Positions 24,310 through 34,382 of a DNA stretch of 64,000 nucleotides are shown here, in pieces. The DNA lies in assembly GCF_000321225.1 (NCBI RefSeq), contig NW_004450458.1, forward strand, positions 799,948 through 863,947, read 5' to 3'. Every line of letters begins with the position of its first letter. Position 1 is the first letter of the stretch. The notes below the pieces were generated by a model. That model did not search any database. It worked only from the letters and a program-made list of their open reading frames with translations, and was not told where the DNA came from. The DNA is from Odobenus rosmarus divergens (lineage: Eukaryota > Chordata > Mammalia > Carnivora > Odobenidae). The position numbers and the translations under genes were made by a program.

Positions 24310-24760
24310 ATGATCACAATGGGCCAGGCATTACTTTATTTTACATGTGTTAACTCCCTTAATCGTTTTTTTTTTTTAAGATTTTATTTATTTATTTGAC
24401 AGAGAGAGACACAGCGAGAGAGGGAACACAAGCAGGGGGAGTGGGAGAGGGAGAAGCAGGCTCCCCACGGAGCAGGGAGCCCGATGCGGGGCTCGATCCC
24501 AGGACCCCGAGACCACGACCCGAGCCGAAGGCAGACGCCCAACGACTGAGCCACTCAGGCGCCCCTTACATGTGTTAACTCCCTTAATCTTGACGACAGC
24601 TTTATAATATGTATGCTGTTTGCACCCCCCACTTTTCACATGAAGGCAGGGGACAGAAGGGCTGAATAAACTGCTGAAGGTAACATAGCTAATAGGTGGC
24701 AGAACTAGGATTTGTATCACAGAAGGCTGGTTCCAGATTCTGTCCTCTTAACCAATTATA
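24310..24760 (-). repeat. MIR remnant, antisense, split by a SINE
   Basis: Left part 'gggccaggcattactttatt' and 'acatgtgttaactcccttaa'; right part 'tcttgacgacagctttataa', 'gctgaataaactgctgaagg', 'taacatagctaataggtggc', 'agaactaggatttgtatcac', 'tcctcttaacca'. The two parts join cleanly when 24365-24589 is removed. Confidence 0.8.
24365..24565 (-). mobile_element. Young Can-SINE, antisense, 24-bp perfect target duplication
   Basis: Full-length and CpG-rich (cgatgcggggctcgatccc, cgagaccacgacccgagccg), so little decayed. The 24 bp at 24341-24364 repeat exactly at 24566-24589, a long duplication for this family. Confidence 0.97.
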
Positions 24761-25577
24761 AACTTAGTTGATACATCATCTTCCCCATATTTAATTTTAA
24801 AAGTTATTTCAGATTTTGGCATCTTCCAGTGCAGTTGGTTTCCAGCATGCTGCATTTGCAGGCTTTGCTTAGACATCGTGGCTCCTCTCCTAGCATTTCT
24901 TTTCCTTCTCTTGGCTTCCAGAAATGACTTCTATTCTATCCTCACATGAGCAAGATCTGAGCCTCCTGTAAATCCATCCTTTCCTACTGAACACTTTATC
25001 CACAGCTATATTCATGAGCTGAAATCAGGGCCGACAGTTAAACCCCTCCTACCTCTAAGAGGCATATTGTAATAAAGCAATAATGCCCAGTCTCTGTCCC
25101 TCCTACCCCAATAGACTCGGAGGGCTAATGAAAAGCTACACCTGACTCTTGGGTACAGAAAAGCAAACCCCACTTGTCTGGCTGAGAGCCAGCGAATGAT
25201 GCCATCTTAGCAGGGTCAATGTCTCAGCAGGTCATACCTCTCAGGGAAAGGAATAATTCATGTCCTCACATACTCTCTTTGGCTGATGATGTGTTTGATG
25301 TTCTCCCATATTCTTTCACCAACATTGAATTTTAATGGATTAGGTAAAATAGCCAAGCCCAGCTTATGAAATAGGATGTCTCTTTGAATCAAATCTATTT
25401 ATCCAGAAAAGAATCACTTCTGTAGGTTTGTGGAACACCTCAGCTGTTGACAAATGATCCCCATGGCTTCTTTTCATCTGCCTGGGCTCCAAAACCCGAT
25501 TGATCTTGAGGATAAAATGGCTCCACCACCAAGCCACCCCCGCCATCCTAATTATTATGACTTGTCATTTTCTGCAG

Positions 25578-25729
25578 GGTCCTGTGGATCTACTCTGAGA
25601 CGGGTACGTGGGTATATCCTGTGTTTGCCAAACTCAGCCCGGTGGGTCTAACAGCCTTCTTCTCTCTCAGCTACATCTTTAATGCCGGCATCTATCTACT
25701 TGGAGAGAAGCTCAACCACTGGAAATGGG
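25578..25729 (+). CDS. ADTRP: ADTRP penultimate coding exon, residues ~169-220
   Basis: Its first base completes the glycine codon split from the previous exon (gg|g). The frame then reads VLWIYSETGTWVYPVFAKLS, PVGLTAFFSLSYIFNAGIYL and LGEKLNHWKWG, nearly identical to recalled human ADTRP 170-220 and the same length. It covers the last predicted transmembrane segment (about AFFSLSYIFNAGIYLL) and the start of the cytosolic tail. The acceptor is tcattttctgcag; the donor is TGGG|gtcagt, with C at +3, weaker than the usual gtragt. Out phase is 1, completed by the next exon as GGT (Gly). Read-through into the intron stays open for about 27 codons before a stop, so an intron-retained form would carry a different tail. 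The intron before it is 11,979 bp. Confidence 0.97.
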
Positions 25730-26715
25730 GTCAGTTTATTTCTCTTTCACCTATAGAAACATACCTTCCTTACACTTTCTCCACTCCTCCTGGAAACAGG
25801 AGGAACTAGTCCAAGAGCTAAAGGCAGTGAAGCTTAACGCCTTTGTTCAAAGGATTCAGACAGGTCCTACCAAAGTAGGCAAAGCGAAAGCCTGGGGGAA
25901 GTTTGAGTTTTCTCGAAGGATCCCATCAAATTATCTCCCCTCCTCCCCCAAACGACACCTCATTTAATTTCAAGGCTAAAAATAATCTTGTTTAGTGAGC
26001 TCAGGACCCAGAGAGCAAGGTGTCATCATCCCCAGCATGAAAAAAAAATGAACTCGGGTTCTTCCTCCCGTAAGTGAGGGACTGAGGGATACAAGCTGTT
26101 ACATGTCGAGGTTTCCTTTTTTGAAGGATAGGGATCCAGATGACCCTCTTTGTTCTTCCAACATCAGCAGTGCCTTCCCAGATGCTCTCCCATCCTTCTG
26201 CCATTAGGTTGCTTCTCAACCCTTAGTAAAATTTTACCAGATAAAATCATATCCTATACTTGAGATGGGAATTCTCATTTAAGCAGGGTCTTGGGCAAAG
26301 TGAATATGTCAGCAAGCTAAGCTTTCTTATAATAGGTAGCTGGAACCATGTTGCTTCTTAAAAACGACAACAACAAGCAAACAAACAAACAAAAAACCAA
26401 AAACACCTTAACTCAGATGATTTTAAAATGGAAGATTTTATTCTCCTCCTTGCTTCTCCCACCACCCCACCCCCAGAATATTATTTTGCTAGAAAAGTAA
26501 GCATCAAAAAGTCAGGTTGCAAAAAAATCATGATTTTTCCCTCCCCAAAGGGAAGTGCAGGAAGCATAACCTGATTTTGTATATGAGGAAGCAAGATCAA
26601 CATACAGTCCCCCACATCACACGCCCACATGTTCTGTTCTATCAAAATAGAAACGGCACAAGTGGCATCTTCTGCCCAATCTATGAACTGGTGTGAAAAC
26701 ACAAGCCCATGTACA

Positions 26716-26772
26716 CAACAACAACAACAACAACAACAACAAAACAAACCAACAACAACAACAAAAAAAAAC
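26716..26772. repeat. (CAA)n microsatellite, interrupted
   Basis: Nine CAA units, then aaaacaaacc, four more, then an A run. The Cys/Leu-rich and Gln-rich ORFs across it are artefacts of the repeat. Confidence 0.95.
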
Positions 26773-27684
26773 CATGACAGTTTCATAAAAGTGTATATTT
26801 CTGAGAGGAAAATGAGACCCTGGAGAAATAAGCATGCCACTTGGCTTTTTCATATGTTTTCTACTCTTGGAGAATGTAACTGGTTGGGGAAATCTCAAAG
26901 GCACTATCCTTGAAAGCAAACACTTAAGACACGGAATACTAAAATTTACTCCCAAAATTAGGATTCCAAATCACAGGAAATTATCCAGAGCGGAGAAAAA
27001 AAAATGTGTTGACATTTCAGATGTGTTGACATCTAATTCTAACTAGTTTGGCTCTTTGAAGCTCTTGGTAAGGTTTTTGATGCCTTCCCCAAAAATCTGT
27101 ATAAAAAAAGGGAAGAAACTAATCCATTGGAAATTTGCAGAGAAAAATGTGATTATTCAGAGCTTACAGAACAATAACTTTTTTAACAATTGTATTGAAT
27201 TCAATAATGATTAACTTCTAAGTTGTTACTCTACAGTGACTTTAAGACGTCCGTTGAATTAAAAAAAATTTCACCAAATTTAATATTATTTTCAGCACAA
27301 AGCTCTTTTAAATAACCTTCATTGGTTAAGAGCTACATCCAATTTTTTCACTACATTTTGGTTCCAATGAGCAAATAGGCTACTATCAACATGTGGAGCC
27401 ACACACGTGCACATGCGAACATTCCTGTCAGTGACAGACACACACATAGGTGGCAGTGCATTCCTCTCCTCCGTCTAGATTTTTAAATCCTTAAAGAAAA
27501 GACTGGGCCAAAGTCCTATATAGCATCAGAATAGGATCATAAATAGGTTAAGTTCTAAACAGATCATAATTACCAATGGTCTAGTAAGAATTAAAAGAGA
27601 AATTAGACCACTTAACATCCCAGTTGCAGTGAACATTTTCAATTGCCTAAAACTAAACAGAGCTATCTATGTGAGCACATTTTC

Positions 27685-28085
27685 CCATGTCTTATTCTGC
27701 TTAAAACACTTAAAGCCTTCCTCAGTTTACAGATGAAAGTCCAAACTCTTGGAATGACACACGAGGGGCTCTCTGAACCAGTCTCTGCTGTGGCCTTTGA
27801 TCTCCATTGTCTAAATGTGTGCTCCAGCAGAGCCACCAAATTACTCGTTTTCTTCACACATTGATGTTGTTCCTCCCCACCATGGGCTTCAGTCTCTGAT
27901 GTCCCCCAGTCTTTGCCTGTCTCACACCATCAACTCACCTCTTCCAGGAAGCCTTCTATGGTCTGCATGAAGATATGTTTTTACACAAGACTCTGAGTTC
28001 TGTAAGGGTTAGGAGTGTGTCTTATCCATCTTTGACACTCCCCTTTCCATTAGCTTATTCAATGGATCAATCAATGCAGAAAGGA
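27685..28085 (+). repeat. L2 remnant, sense
   Basis: 'ttctgcttaaaacacttaaa', 'cagatgaaagtccaaactct', 'tctgctgtggcctttgatct', 'tcttccaggaagccttctat', 'actctgagttctgtaagggt' and 'attcaatggatcaatcaatg' follow the order of the L2 3' region. Confidence 0.7.
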
Positions 28086-28289
28086 GATATTTAAGGGCTC
28101 TTCTCTTTAGGCATTAAATGGGACTCTGTACACAGGGCTTCGGGAGACAGTGGTCAAGGAGTGACTATAATGGTTGGAGATGAAAGTATTGGGCAGAGAG
28201 TTTAAGGAGCAATGATGGTGATGCTATGGTATAGTGACTGGAGAGCTGTTGAAAAAGAGATGCATGTTGGGGCAGGCAGTGCAAAACAT

Positions 28290-28410
28290 GGGGAAGGACA
28301 CTGGAATAGAAATCAAGAAAACCAGGGTATGTCTCTCACCTGGCCACAAACCAACCACGTAAGCTGTGTCAAAACACTTCAACTTCTCAGTGATGGGATG
28401 ACCTCTAAGT
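28290..28410 (+). repeat. Possible MIR remnant
   Basis: 'gacactggaatagaaatcaa', 'caaccacgtaagctgtgtca' and 'aacacttcaacttctcagtg' recall the sense MIR order. Weak. Confidence 0.35.
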
Positions 28411-28516
28411 CGGGTGACCACCTGTGCCAGTCTGCCTAGGACATTCCTGGGGAATGCCGGCCATGCGAGTGTGCATGTAGTTTAGCGTTGTCAAGACATG
28501 GACATTCAATCGTGTG

Positions 28517-28637
28517 CTCCCTCTCTCCCTCCCTCCTTCTCTTTCTCTTTTCCTTTCTCTTTTTCTCCTTTTTCTTTCTCTTTTTCTTTCTCTTTTCCTT
28601 CCTTCCTTCCTTCCTTCCTCTTTCTCGCTTTTCCTTA
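28517..28637. repeat. 121-bp polypyrimidine tract
   Basis: Almost pure C/T on the + strand, with CCCT, CTTT and CCTT sub-repeats (ccttccttccttccttcctt near the end). The Lys/Arg/Glu-rich ORF opposite it is an artefact. Confidence 0.95.
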
Positions 28638-31600
28638 GTAAGACACAAGAATGCTGACATCAAGACACGAGTTCCTCAGAAAAAGAAACACAACCCACAG
28701 GATATATTAGGCAAAAAAAGGAGCTAAGTGCCAGGCCCCCATGGCAGGGCCTCTTCTAGGTAGTGAGGCTGGAGAGGCAATCAGCTTATCTCTGGCCCAC
28801 GATCCCTCTGCTAACATTCCTGAGGGACATGCGCCGGGAGTCAGGCTACCCTTTGTCAGGGCCTGAGACCATAAATCCTTTCCCCCCTAAGTAGAGTTCA
28901 TAAGATGAAAATTCAAGTCTAACCAAGTGACTTTGTGTCTATGGCTTGGACAGGACATTAAAACCTTCCTTTAATACTATTTTCTGTAGACCAGATTTTT
29001 TTTAAAGGGAGATTTTATTGCTGAAAGCTGCTTAGAGGCCACCTAGTCTACCTCTTTGGTTTTACCCATGAAGAAATTTAAGTTTTTTTCTGCCTTGCAC
29101 ATTATCCCTGATCATTTCGTAACAAAAGACTCTTATCAGGAGATGACTCCACGTGTATTTCTAAAGCACGGTCCCACAGGAGCAGCATTTGGTCAATAAC
29201 AGAAATATATCTCCTTTTGCCTTTCTTGCCCTAATTTCATCTCTCTTAGCTCAGAGTCCACATTGGATTATTGCTCCTCCTTTCACTGCCTCTTTCCCAC
29301 AAGGATTTCTCCAGCCAGAACCTCAGCTCCATCTCCTTCCTGCTACGTCTGCCCTGAAACTTTTACTCATTCATGTTCAAACCTCATTCTTCTAACACCT
29401 CCTATCTCCCCAACCATCTGCCTTCTCACCCTTTGCCAAGCCAACCCGCAGAAACTAGGCAAATGTTCTTCAAATTTTCAGTTCAAAGTCTAGCAGCAGT
29501 AGCTTTTGTGATTGTAGATACATAGGTGTAAATCTTTGTGAATAAAATGTTTTTACTTACTGTTTTCTGACTATTGGAATAATAAGGAATATAATTACAT
29601 ATGGTATCCATAGTGATGTTGATTAAAAGAATGAGTTTGGGTTTTTTGTTTTTTGTGGGTTTTTTTTGCCATGACAGCAGAAAACATTTGGATCTTGCAC
29701 AAGACAAACATTAAATGTTTGGCCTAAAATATCTTTATTCCTTGGTACTATCTAACAGAGGATTAAAAAAAAGGACTAAAATGAATGAGGGGTGGACTTA
29801 GCTCCCTAACTGCCAACTAGGAGGCATTCCTAGGGAAAAATTGCCCTGCCATGAAGGAAAGAGGGATAACAAACAATGTTATTTCCCAGTCAGAATATGA
29901 AATCCATGTTGAGAACTTTGTTTGAGTAAGATAAGATCTATTACTAAGTCAACAGCTCCCAATCTCCAGCCATGTATTGTGGAATCAGAGTCAGAGATAA
30001 GTTCTGAGGACTCAGAGAAGCCTAGAGACTGCTCAGCTCCAGAATGCAGGACTAAGGACCCACCTCCCACCTGCTAGAAACAAAAAGAAAAATATGATTT
30101 CTGTGATGTTCACACCACGTAAGTCACTACAGAAGAAATGACTGTTGGAAGTCCACCCAGAGACACATTTTGGGACGATGCCTTCTCTAATGTATTTGTG
30201 GGTCTATGGCAATGTCTTAGTGCTCTGTCTAGCTGCTTAGTGTTGGAGGTGGGAGACTCTGATCCCCGGGAAGGAGCCAGCTGCTCTCCTCCCACAAAGG
30301 AACTTCCTGCCATCACTCCCGCTCCTGGGCTCGTTCTCTTAAGCCTTCCGTACCTGTTGTGTTTCTTCAGTGGAGAAGGACTCTCCAATCCTGGGCACCT
30401 GGGTTGAAGGAGTGTGGTTATGATTACAGTTACACTCGAGGGGCTGGGGTTGGTAAGAGGGTTTTAGGAGCCTTCAGAGGGACTGCAGGGGCAACTAAGT
30501 GGAGAAGTTTACGTTGCCCAAGCTCTTGAACATGAAGGAATTAATGGGTTATTTGGCTGACAAAGGATTTATTATGGGCAAAGAATGTATGCTTCAGAAA
30601 AAAGAAGGTTCTGGGTTTGTACTTAGAGACCTAACGTACAGAAGACCTGATGGGGGAGGAGAGAATCCACATCAAAAATGAAAAATAAGTGAGATCATAA
30701 ATGAAAATGACATGAAGCCTATAAAGCTGGATAACTTAGTAAGGCTTCCATGGAGTGACTGAGGATATCTGGATTGATGAGGAGAAGAAGAAGGAGAGAG
30801 AGGACTTCCTTAAAAATGTTGAGAGACATGAATATAGGATGGCCCCAAAGGCTGTGTGATTAGGAGTCAGCTGTCCTAGAAAATCAGGGTGATGAAGGAG
30901 ACTTCAAGTCATCAGTAATTACAGCCTATGAGAAGGGGAATTCTAGCAAAATAAAATTAGTAGAAGACATTGAAGGGCATAACTGATGGACGGGGGCGGG
31001 ATTTGAAGGGTGAAGCATGAAAGAAGAAGCATGAGGTTGCTGTGGCACCGAGCCAGAACTAACAGGGCTCTGGAATGGGCAAGGAGAGGCTGATTTGAGA
31101 AAAGTTTTCAAAGTAGGACTGATAACATTTACAACAAGTGGGAAGGATAATGCACTAATGAAGTGTTAGAAATTTCAGAGCTTATGCAAAGATTTATGAT
31201 CAATAAATAGAGAGGTACCAACTTGTTGGCTGAATGAAGTCATTCTAGAAATCTAGGGCTATAATTTCAGCAGAAGAAAACCCTTCTGATGAGCTTACTA
31301 AAATCTAATCAATATGCCAGTACTCCTCCATTCAGGCTGTTATGTTGATCTGGGGAGAGGTCACGGAATGAACCCTAATTAGGTGAATCTCCACTCTTCT
31401 CTTCTCTAATTTGATGTCTCTTCGTCTCCATTTGCACAATCTCAGAGTTTGTTGATGGATTGTGTGTAGCCTGTAAACGCTTGGCCAAAAACAACCTCAG
31501 TCAGTGGCCCACATTTGACCTGCAGAACCCTAAGGCAAATGGCACCATTGGTCAACAGGCTAGCTGTGAGCCAAGAACCAAGCGGAGACAACAGAGTTGC

Positions 31601-31780
31601 TTCTTGTCCTTTCTGTAGAGGTGCTAGGTTTTCAGAATTCCGCAAAGTACATCTTCTTGCCTTGGGCTAAATGTCCTTGACTTTCTACTGTCCCAAGTCA
31701 GGGTGAATGTCTACCCTCACAAGAATACCCATTAGGGAAACCCTGAAGTCTGATGTCTCTCTCTGTTCTTCATCATACAG

Positions 31781-31815
31781 GTGACACAATGAAGCCAAGG
31801 AAAAAGAGGAAGTGA
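31781..31815 (+). CDS. ADTRP: ADTRP last coding exon, final 10 residues and stop
   Basis: After acceptor ctgttcttcatcatacag, the first two bases (gt) complete the split Gly codon, then DTMKPRKKRK and TGA at 31813-31815. This aligns with the recalled human tail DMRQPRKKRK, equal in length. The basic tail ends KKRK, which fits the canonical C-terminal KKXX dilysine signal for COPI retrieval; whether it acts that way in ADTRP is inference. Joining the three exons gives an unbroken 100-codon C-terminal region, arguing for a functional gene and not a pseudogene. The intron before it is 6,051 bp. The coding part is far too short to appear as an ORF. Confidence 0.95.
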
Positions 31816-31860
31816 TTGCAGGCTGTTTTCCAAGAACAAAGGAGGAAGAAAACATGAGAG

Positions 31861-31872
31861 TTTTTTTTCTTT

Positions 31873-31921
<49 letters not shown>

Positions 31922-31933
31922 TTTTTTTTTTTC
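31861..31933. repeat. (TTTC)n microsatellite in the ADTRP 3' UTR
   Basis: About 13 TTTC units flanked by T runs, starting 45 bp after the ADTRP stop codon, on the coding strand. Likely length-polymorphic. Confidence 0.95.
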
Positions 31934-32221
31934 TGGTTGGGGAGGTGGTGGAGTAATATAGGAGGTAGAAAGGACAGGGAATGATATCTAAATTTAATAA
32001 GAGGGTTTGTGAAGGTAGCTTAATTTGGGGACTCTTCATTTTTTTGCAAGGTTTACTGGACATGCCAAAAACAACTGTTGTCTCAGAATCTGTTACCTTC
32101 GTCTGGCCTCTGTGGTCAAAATCTGGCCAAAGGCCAAGGAAACTCACATAACTCGGCTTTAGAGAATGTTTAGATAGAGAAAGGGATTTGGGATCACTGA
32201 AACTCTTCACCTTACAGAAGA

Positions 32222-32340
32222 GGGTGTTGAGGACCTAGCTGAGAAGTAATCTGCACGAGGGCCAAAGAGCTAGTGTCACAACCAAGATAATAGCATTTGT
32301 CCCCCAGATCTTCTAACTCCCAGGCCTGTGCCATTTTGAA
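32222..32340 (-). repeat. MIR remnant, antisense, in the predicted 3' UTR
   Basis: 'gttgaggacctagctgagaa', 'gggccaaagagctagtgtca', 'ccccagatcttctaactccc', 'aggcctgtgccattttg' match a reversed MIR 5' part. Confidence 0.55.
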
Positions 32341-32631
32341 TGACCCTAACTTTCCTAAAAATAAGTATTTTTGTCAACTAGCTATTTTCATGGACTGCTC
32401 ATTGATTTTGTTTTCCTCAGTCTAGATAGAGATGTAGGGAGAGGGGTGCTACCAAAGTCATCTGTCCACCTGATAAGAGAGCAAATTAATTGGGGCAATG
32501 AGAAAGTAAGTTATAAAAAATATGGGGAAATTTGCCCCTCTTGTGAGCAAGCACTCGGGGCAGGTCCAAATATGGGACTTCACAACATCGTCATCAAAAT
32601 CTCTTCCATTCGAATATTGCTTCATTCATCA

Positions 32632-32637
32632 AATAAA
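32632..32637 (+). terminator. Candidate ADTRP polyadenylation signal AATAAA
   Basis: Canonical hexamer about 820 bp after the stop codon, followed by gtaagtgatgggatgtg as a possible GU-rich downstream element. Position and context fit the main poly(A) signal, but there is no transcript evidence here. Confidence 0.45.
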
Positions 32638-33013
32638 TGTACATCTTACTTGGGGAGTAAGTGATGGGATGTGACATGGCCATGAGGACCCCCGAGAATG
32701 CTTTGGCACAAATCACTTTGCTGAGTTAGCTTACAGTTTAACAAAGCTGATGGCTAGTTGATTAACAAGCACATTCATGAACCCTGCTTTGATCTTCCTA
32801 GTGAGTTTTTCTGGGTCTTTATTTACAGGCACATTTTGTAAAGAACACAGATGATAAGGGTCTACTAGTGGGTAAGCATGGAGTCTCGCGGTGCTTCATC
32901 AGGTCCATGTGGGCTGGGTGTGGACAGCAGAGTAAATTGTACTTGGATTTCCCAACCTAGCACCATTCAGGAGAAATCTGGTGAAAATGGGTACATTTTG
33001 GTAAAAATTAGTC

Positions 33014-33090
33014 CTAGAACCACATCAAACCTTGATGGCTCTATGACTGGCCACTGTGCAATATCTATTCCAAGATCAGAAAACCTCAGA
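33014..33090 (+). repeat. Imperfect direct repeat, copy A
   Basis: About 77 bp alignable with 33472-33550 at roughly 75-80% identity by eye, sharing 'aaaccttgat', 'atgcagg/tgcaat' and 'tattccaa..ccagaaa' blocks. It lies inside a 186-codon ORF (32878-33438) that I cannot relate to any protein. Confidence 0.7.
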
Positions 33091-33471
33091 AATACCAAAA
33101 ATGGTCTTGAGTTAGAGAAGAGGGCAGACTGCCACAACAGGGCAGGCAGCCCCGGGAAGCCTAGGACAGGCACCAAGAAACCTGCTGTCTTCCTAATCCT
33201 TTATCTACTAATATATAAATATGAGCCACAAGTCTTTTTTGGACTGAACTGGGAACACTATACCTGCTGCTGCCTGAGTGCTTGGAGCACCTGGTCTCAG
33301 CAGAAGCCCAGAAGCAGTTGTCACAATGGAAATTCCCCAAATGCGAAGCCCACAGGGGATCGCCTAAATTTTCCACACCCCAAAGATGACTGGGGCTGCA
33401 TACTTCTCAGAGTGATAGTAAGCTCTTGGCTGGGATGAGCCTACTGAATTCTATTTGTGGCTTCACTGTCC

Positions 33472-33550
33472 CTGGAACCAAATTAAACCTTGATTTCTGT
33501 ATAACTGACCATCATGCAGGATCCATTCCAATGCCAGAAATACCTGAGAA
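33472..33550 (+). repeat. Imperfect direct repeat, copy B
   Basis: Partner of 33014-33090, about 460 bp downstream in the same orientation. Flanking sequences do not align obviously. It could be an internal duplication or two decayed pieces of one repeat family. Confidence 0.7.
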
Positions 33551-33589
33551 CCGCCTCCCATCGAGCAAATATACAGGAGCACCTCCTCG

Positions 33590-33620
33590 CTGCTGGGGGG
33601 GCTGCTGGGGGGCTGCTGGA
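33590..33620. repeat. G-rich short tandem (gctgctgggggg), ~2.6 copies
   Basis: Three gctgctgg units separated by G runs; several runs of four or more G could form a G-quadruplex on the + strand. Confidence 0.85.
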
Positions 33621-33799
33621 GCTTAAGAAAGGAGAAGCAACAAAACACCTGCAACGAACACGAAATACACTAAGTAACATTTGTTAGGAGGTCAGTAGGA
33701 TTTGCTGCCTACAGAAGGCTAGGTCCTTAGGGGTTAGAGGACAATACCAACCACATGGGGAGAGAGTCAGCAATAATATTTGTGTAGGGTCATGTAATT

Positions 33800-33905
33800 G
33801 ACAAACTCACTCACCCCCCATGATCTCGTTTTATCCTCATGAGAATCTTTTAAGTAGAAAATGTATCCATCCTCATTTTCCAAATGAAGAAACTGAGTTT
33901 CCGAT
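33800..33905 (-). repeat. MIR remnant, antisense
   Basis: 'gatctcgttttatcctcatg', 'agaatcttttaagtagaaaa', 'tccatcctcattttccaaat', 'gaagaaactgagtttccg'. Confidence 0.65.
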
Positions 33906-34169
33906 ATTGGCGCTCCGGTAAATGTTTAAAAACCAACTCTCCAGAAAAAGGAAAATTGTAAGGCCCTAATTTATAGTGATTGCCCATTCAGTGGTGGGAA
34001 CACTCCACCACAACCTTTTTCAAGCTACCAAGAGGCCACTGAAGGCAGAGCTGGGAAGAGATATGCATAACTATTTGGTCCTTGAAAGGACCACAGGAGT
34101 TGGCTCTGGTATGCCACTGGTCCAAGGTCACACGCGTGGTCAATTCCTGAGGCCATCTTCCTAACTCTT

Positions 34170-34382
34170 TTTTTTTTTAACTTTTTTTTTTTTAAGATTT
34201 TATTTATTTATTTGACAGAAAGAGACACAGCCAGAGAGGGAACAGAAGCAGGGGGAGTGGGAGAGGGAGAAGCAGGCCTGCAGCGGAGCAAGGAGCCTGA
34301 TGTGGGACTCCAACCCAGGACCCTGGGATCATGACCTGAGCCGAAGGCAGATGCTTAATGACTGAGCCACCCAGGCGCCCTG
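34170..34382 (-). mobile_element. Can-SINE, antisense
   Basis: Full-length, from poly-T and attttatttatttatttgac to gactgagccacccaggcgcc. Target duplication cctaactctt (34160) / cctatctctt (34383). Confidence 0.93.

Larger units (their letters stand above)
13599..25577 (+). other. ADTRP: ADTRP intron, 11,979 bp
   Basis: Bounded by donor gtaaga (13599) and acceptor ttctgcag (25577). It contains an L1 3' end, four Can-SINEs, L2 and MIR remnants, MER5A and the U6 fragment, listed separately. 14460-15740, 16990-18090, 18360-20035, 20150-20885, 20955-21400, 22120-22900 and 24770-25577 show no gene or repeat I can name. Confidence 0.9.
25730..31780 (+). other. ADTRP: ADTRP last intron, 6,051 bp
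   Basis: From gtcagt to catacag. It contains a (CAA)n array, an L2 copy, a possible MIR and a long polypyrimidine tract. 25730-26710, 26780-27680 and 28640-31780 hold nothing I can assign; 30400-31250 is a purine-rich stretch resembling decayed repeat DNA but unassigned. It carries no Can-SINE, unlike the other introns. Confidence 0.9.
31816..32655 (+). other. ADTRP: Predicted ADTRP 3' UTR
   Basis: Begins right after the stop codon. It holds a 73-bp pyrimidine tract with a (TTTC)n core at 31861-31933 and an antisense MIR remnant at about 32222-32340. The first canonical AATAAA downstream of the stop codon that I found is at 32632-32637, followed at 32657-32678 by a G/T-rich stretch of the kind expected after a cleavage site, so I place the end near 32655. 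The end is a prediction; an earlier non-canonical signal or a longer alternative end is possible. Confidence 0.55.

Noticed and set aside
24388..24720. ORFs crossing Can-SINEs (also at 37621, 55355, 59766)
   Set aside because: Recurring translations such as VAQSVERLTSAQVMIPGSWD come from the SINE body, not from genes.
26481..26955. ORFs with poly-Cys or poly-Leu runs
   Set aside because: Direct translation of the (CAA)n array on the opposite strand.
28436..28727. ORFs rich in Lys/Arg/Glu or Phe/Ser/Leu
   Set aside because: Translations of the polypyrimidine tract in both directions.
32878..33438. 186-codon ORF, the longest in the window
   Set aside because: No protein similarity recalled, codon content looks random, and it covers one copy of a local duplication. 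Kept only as a finding about the duplication.
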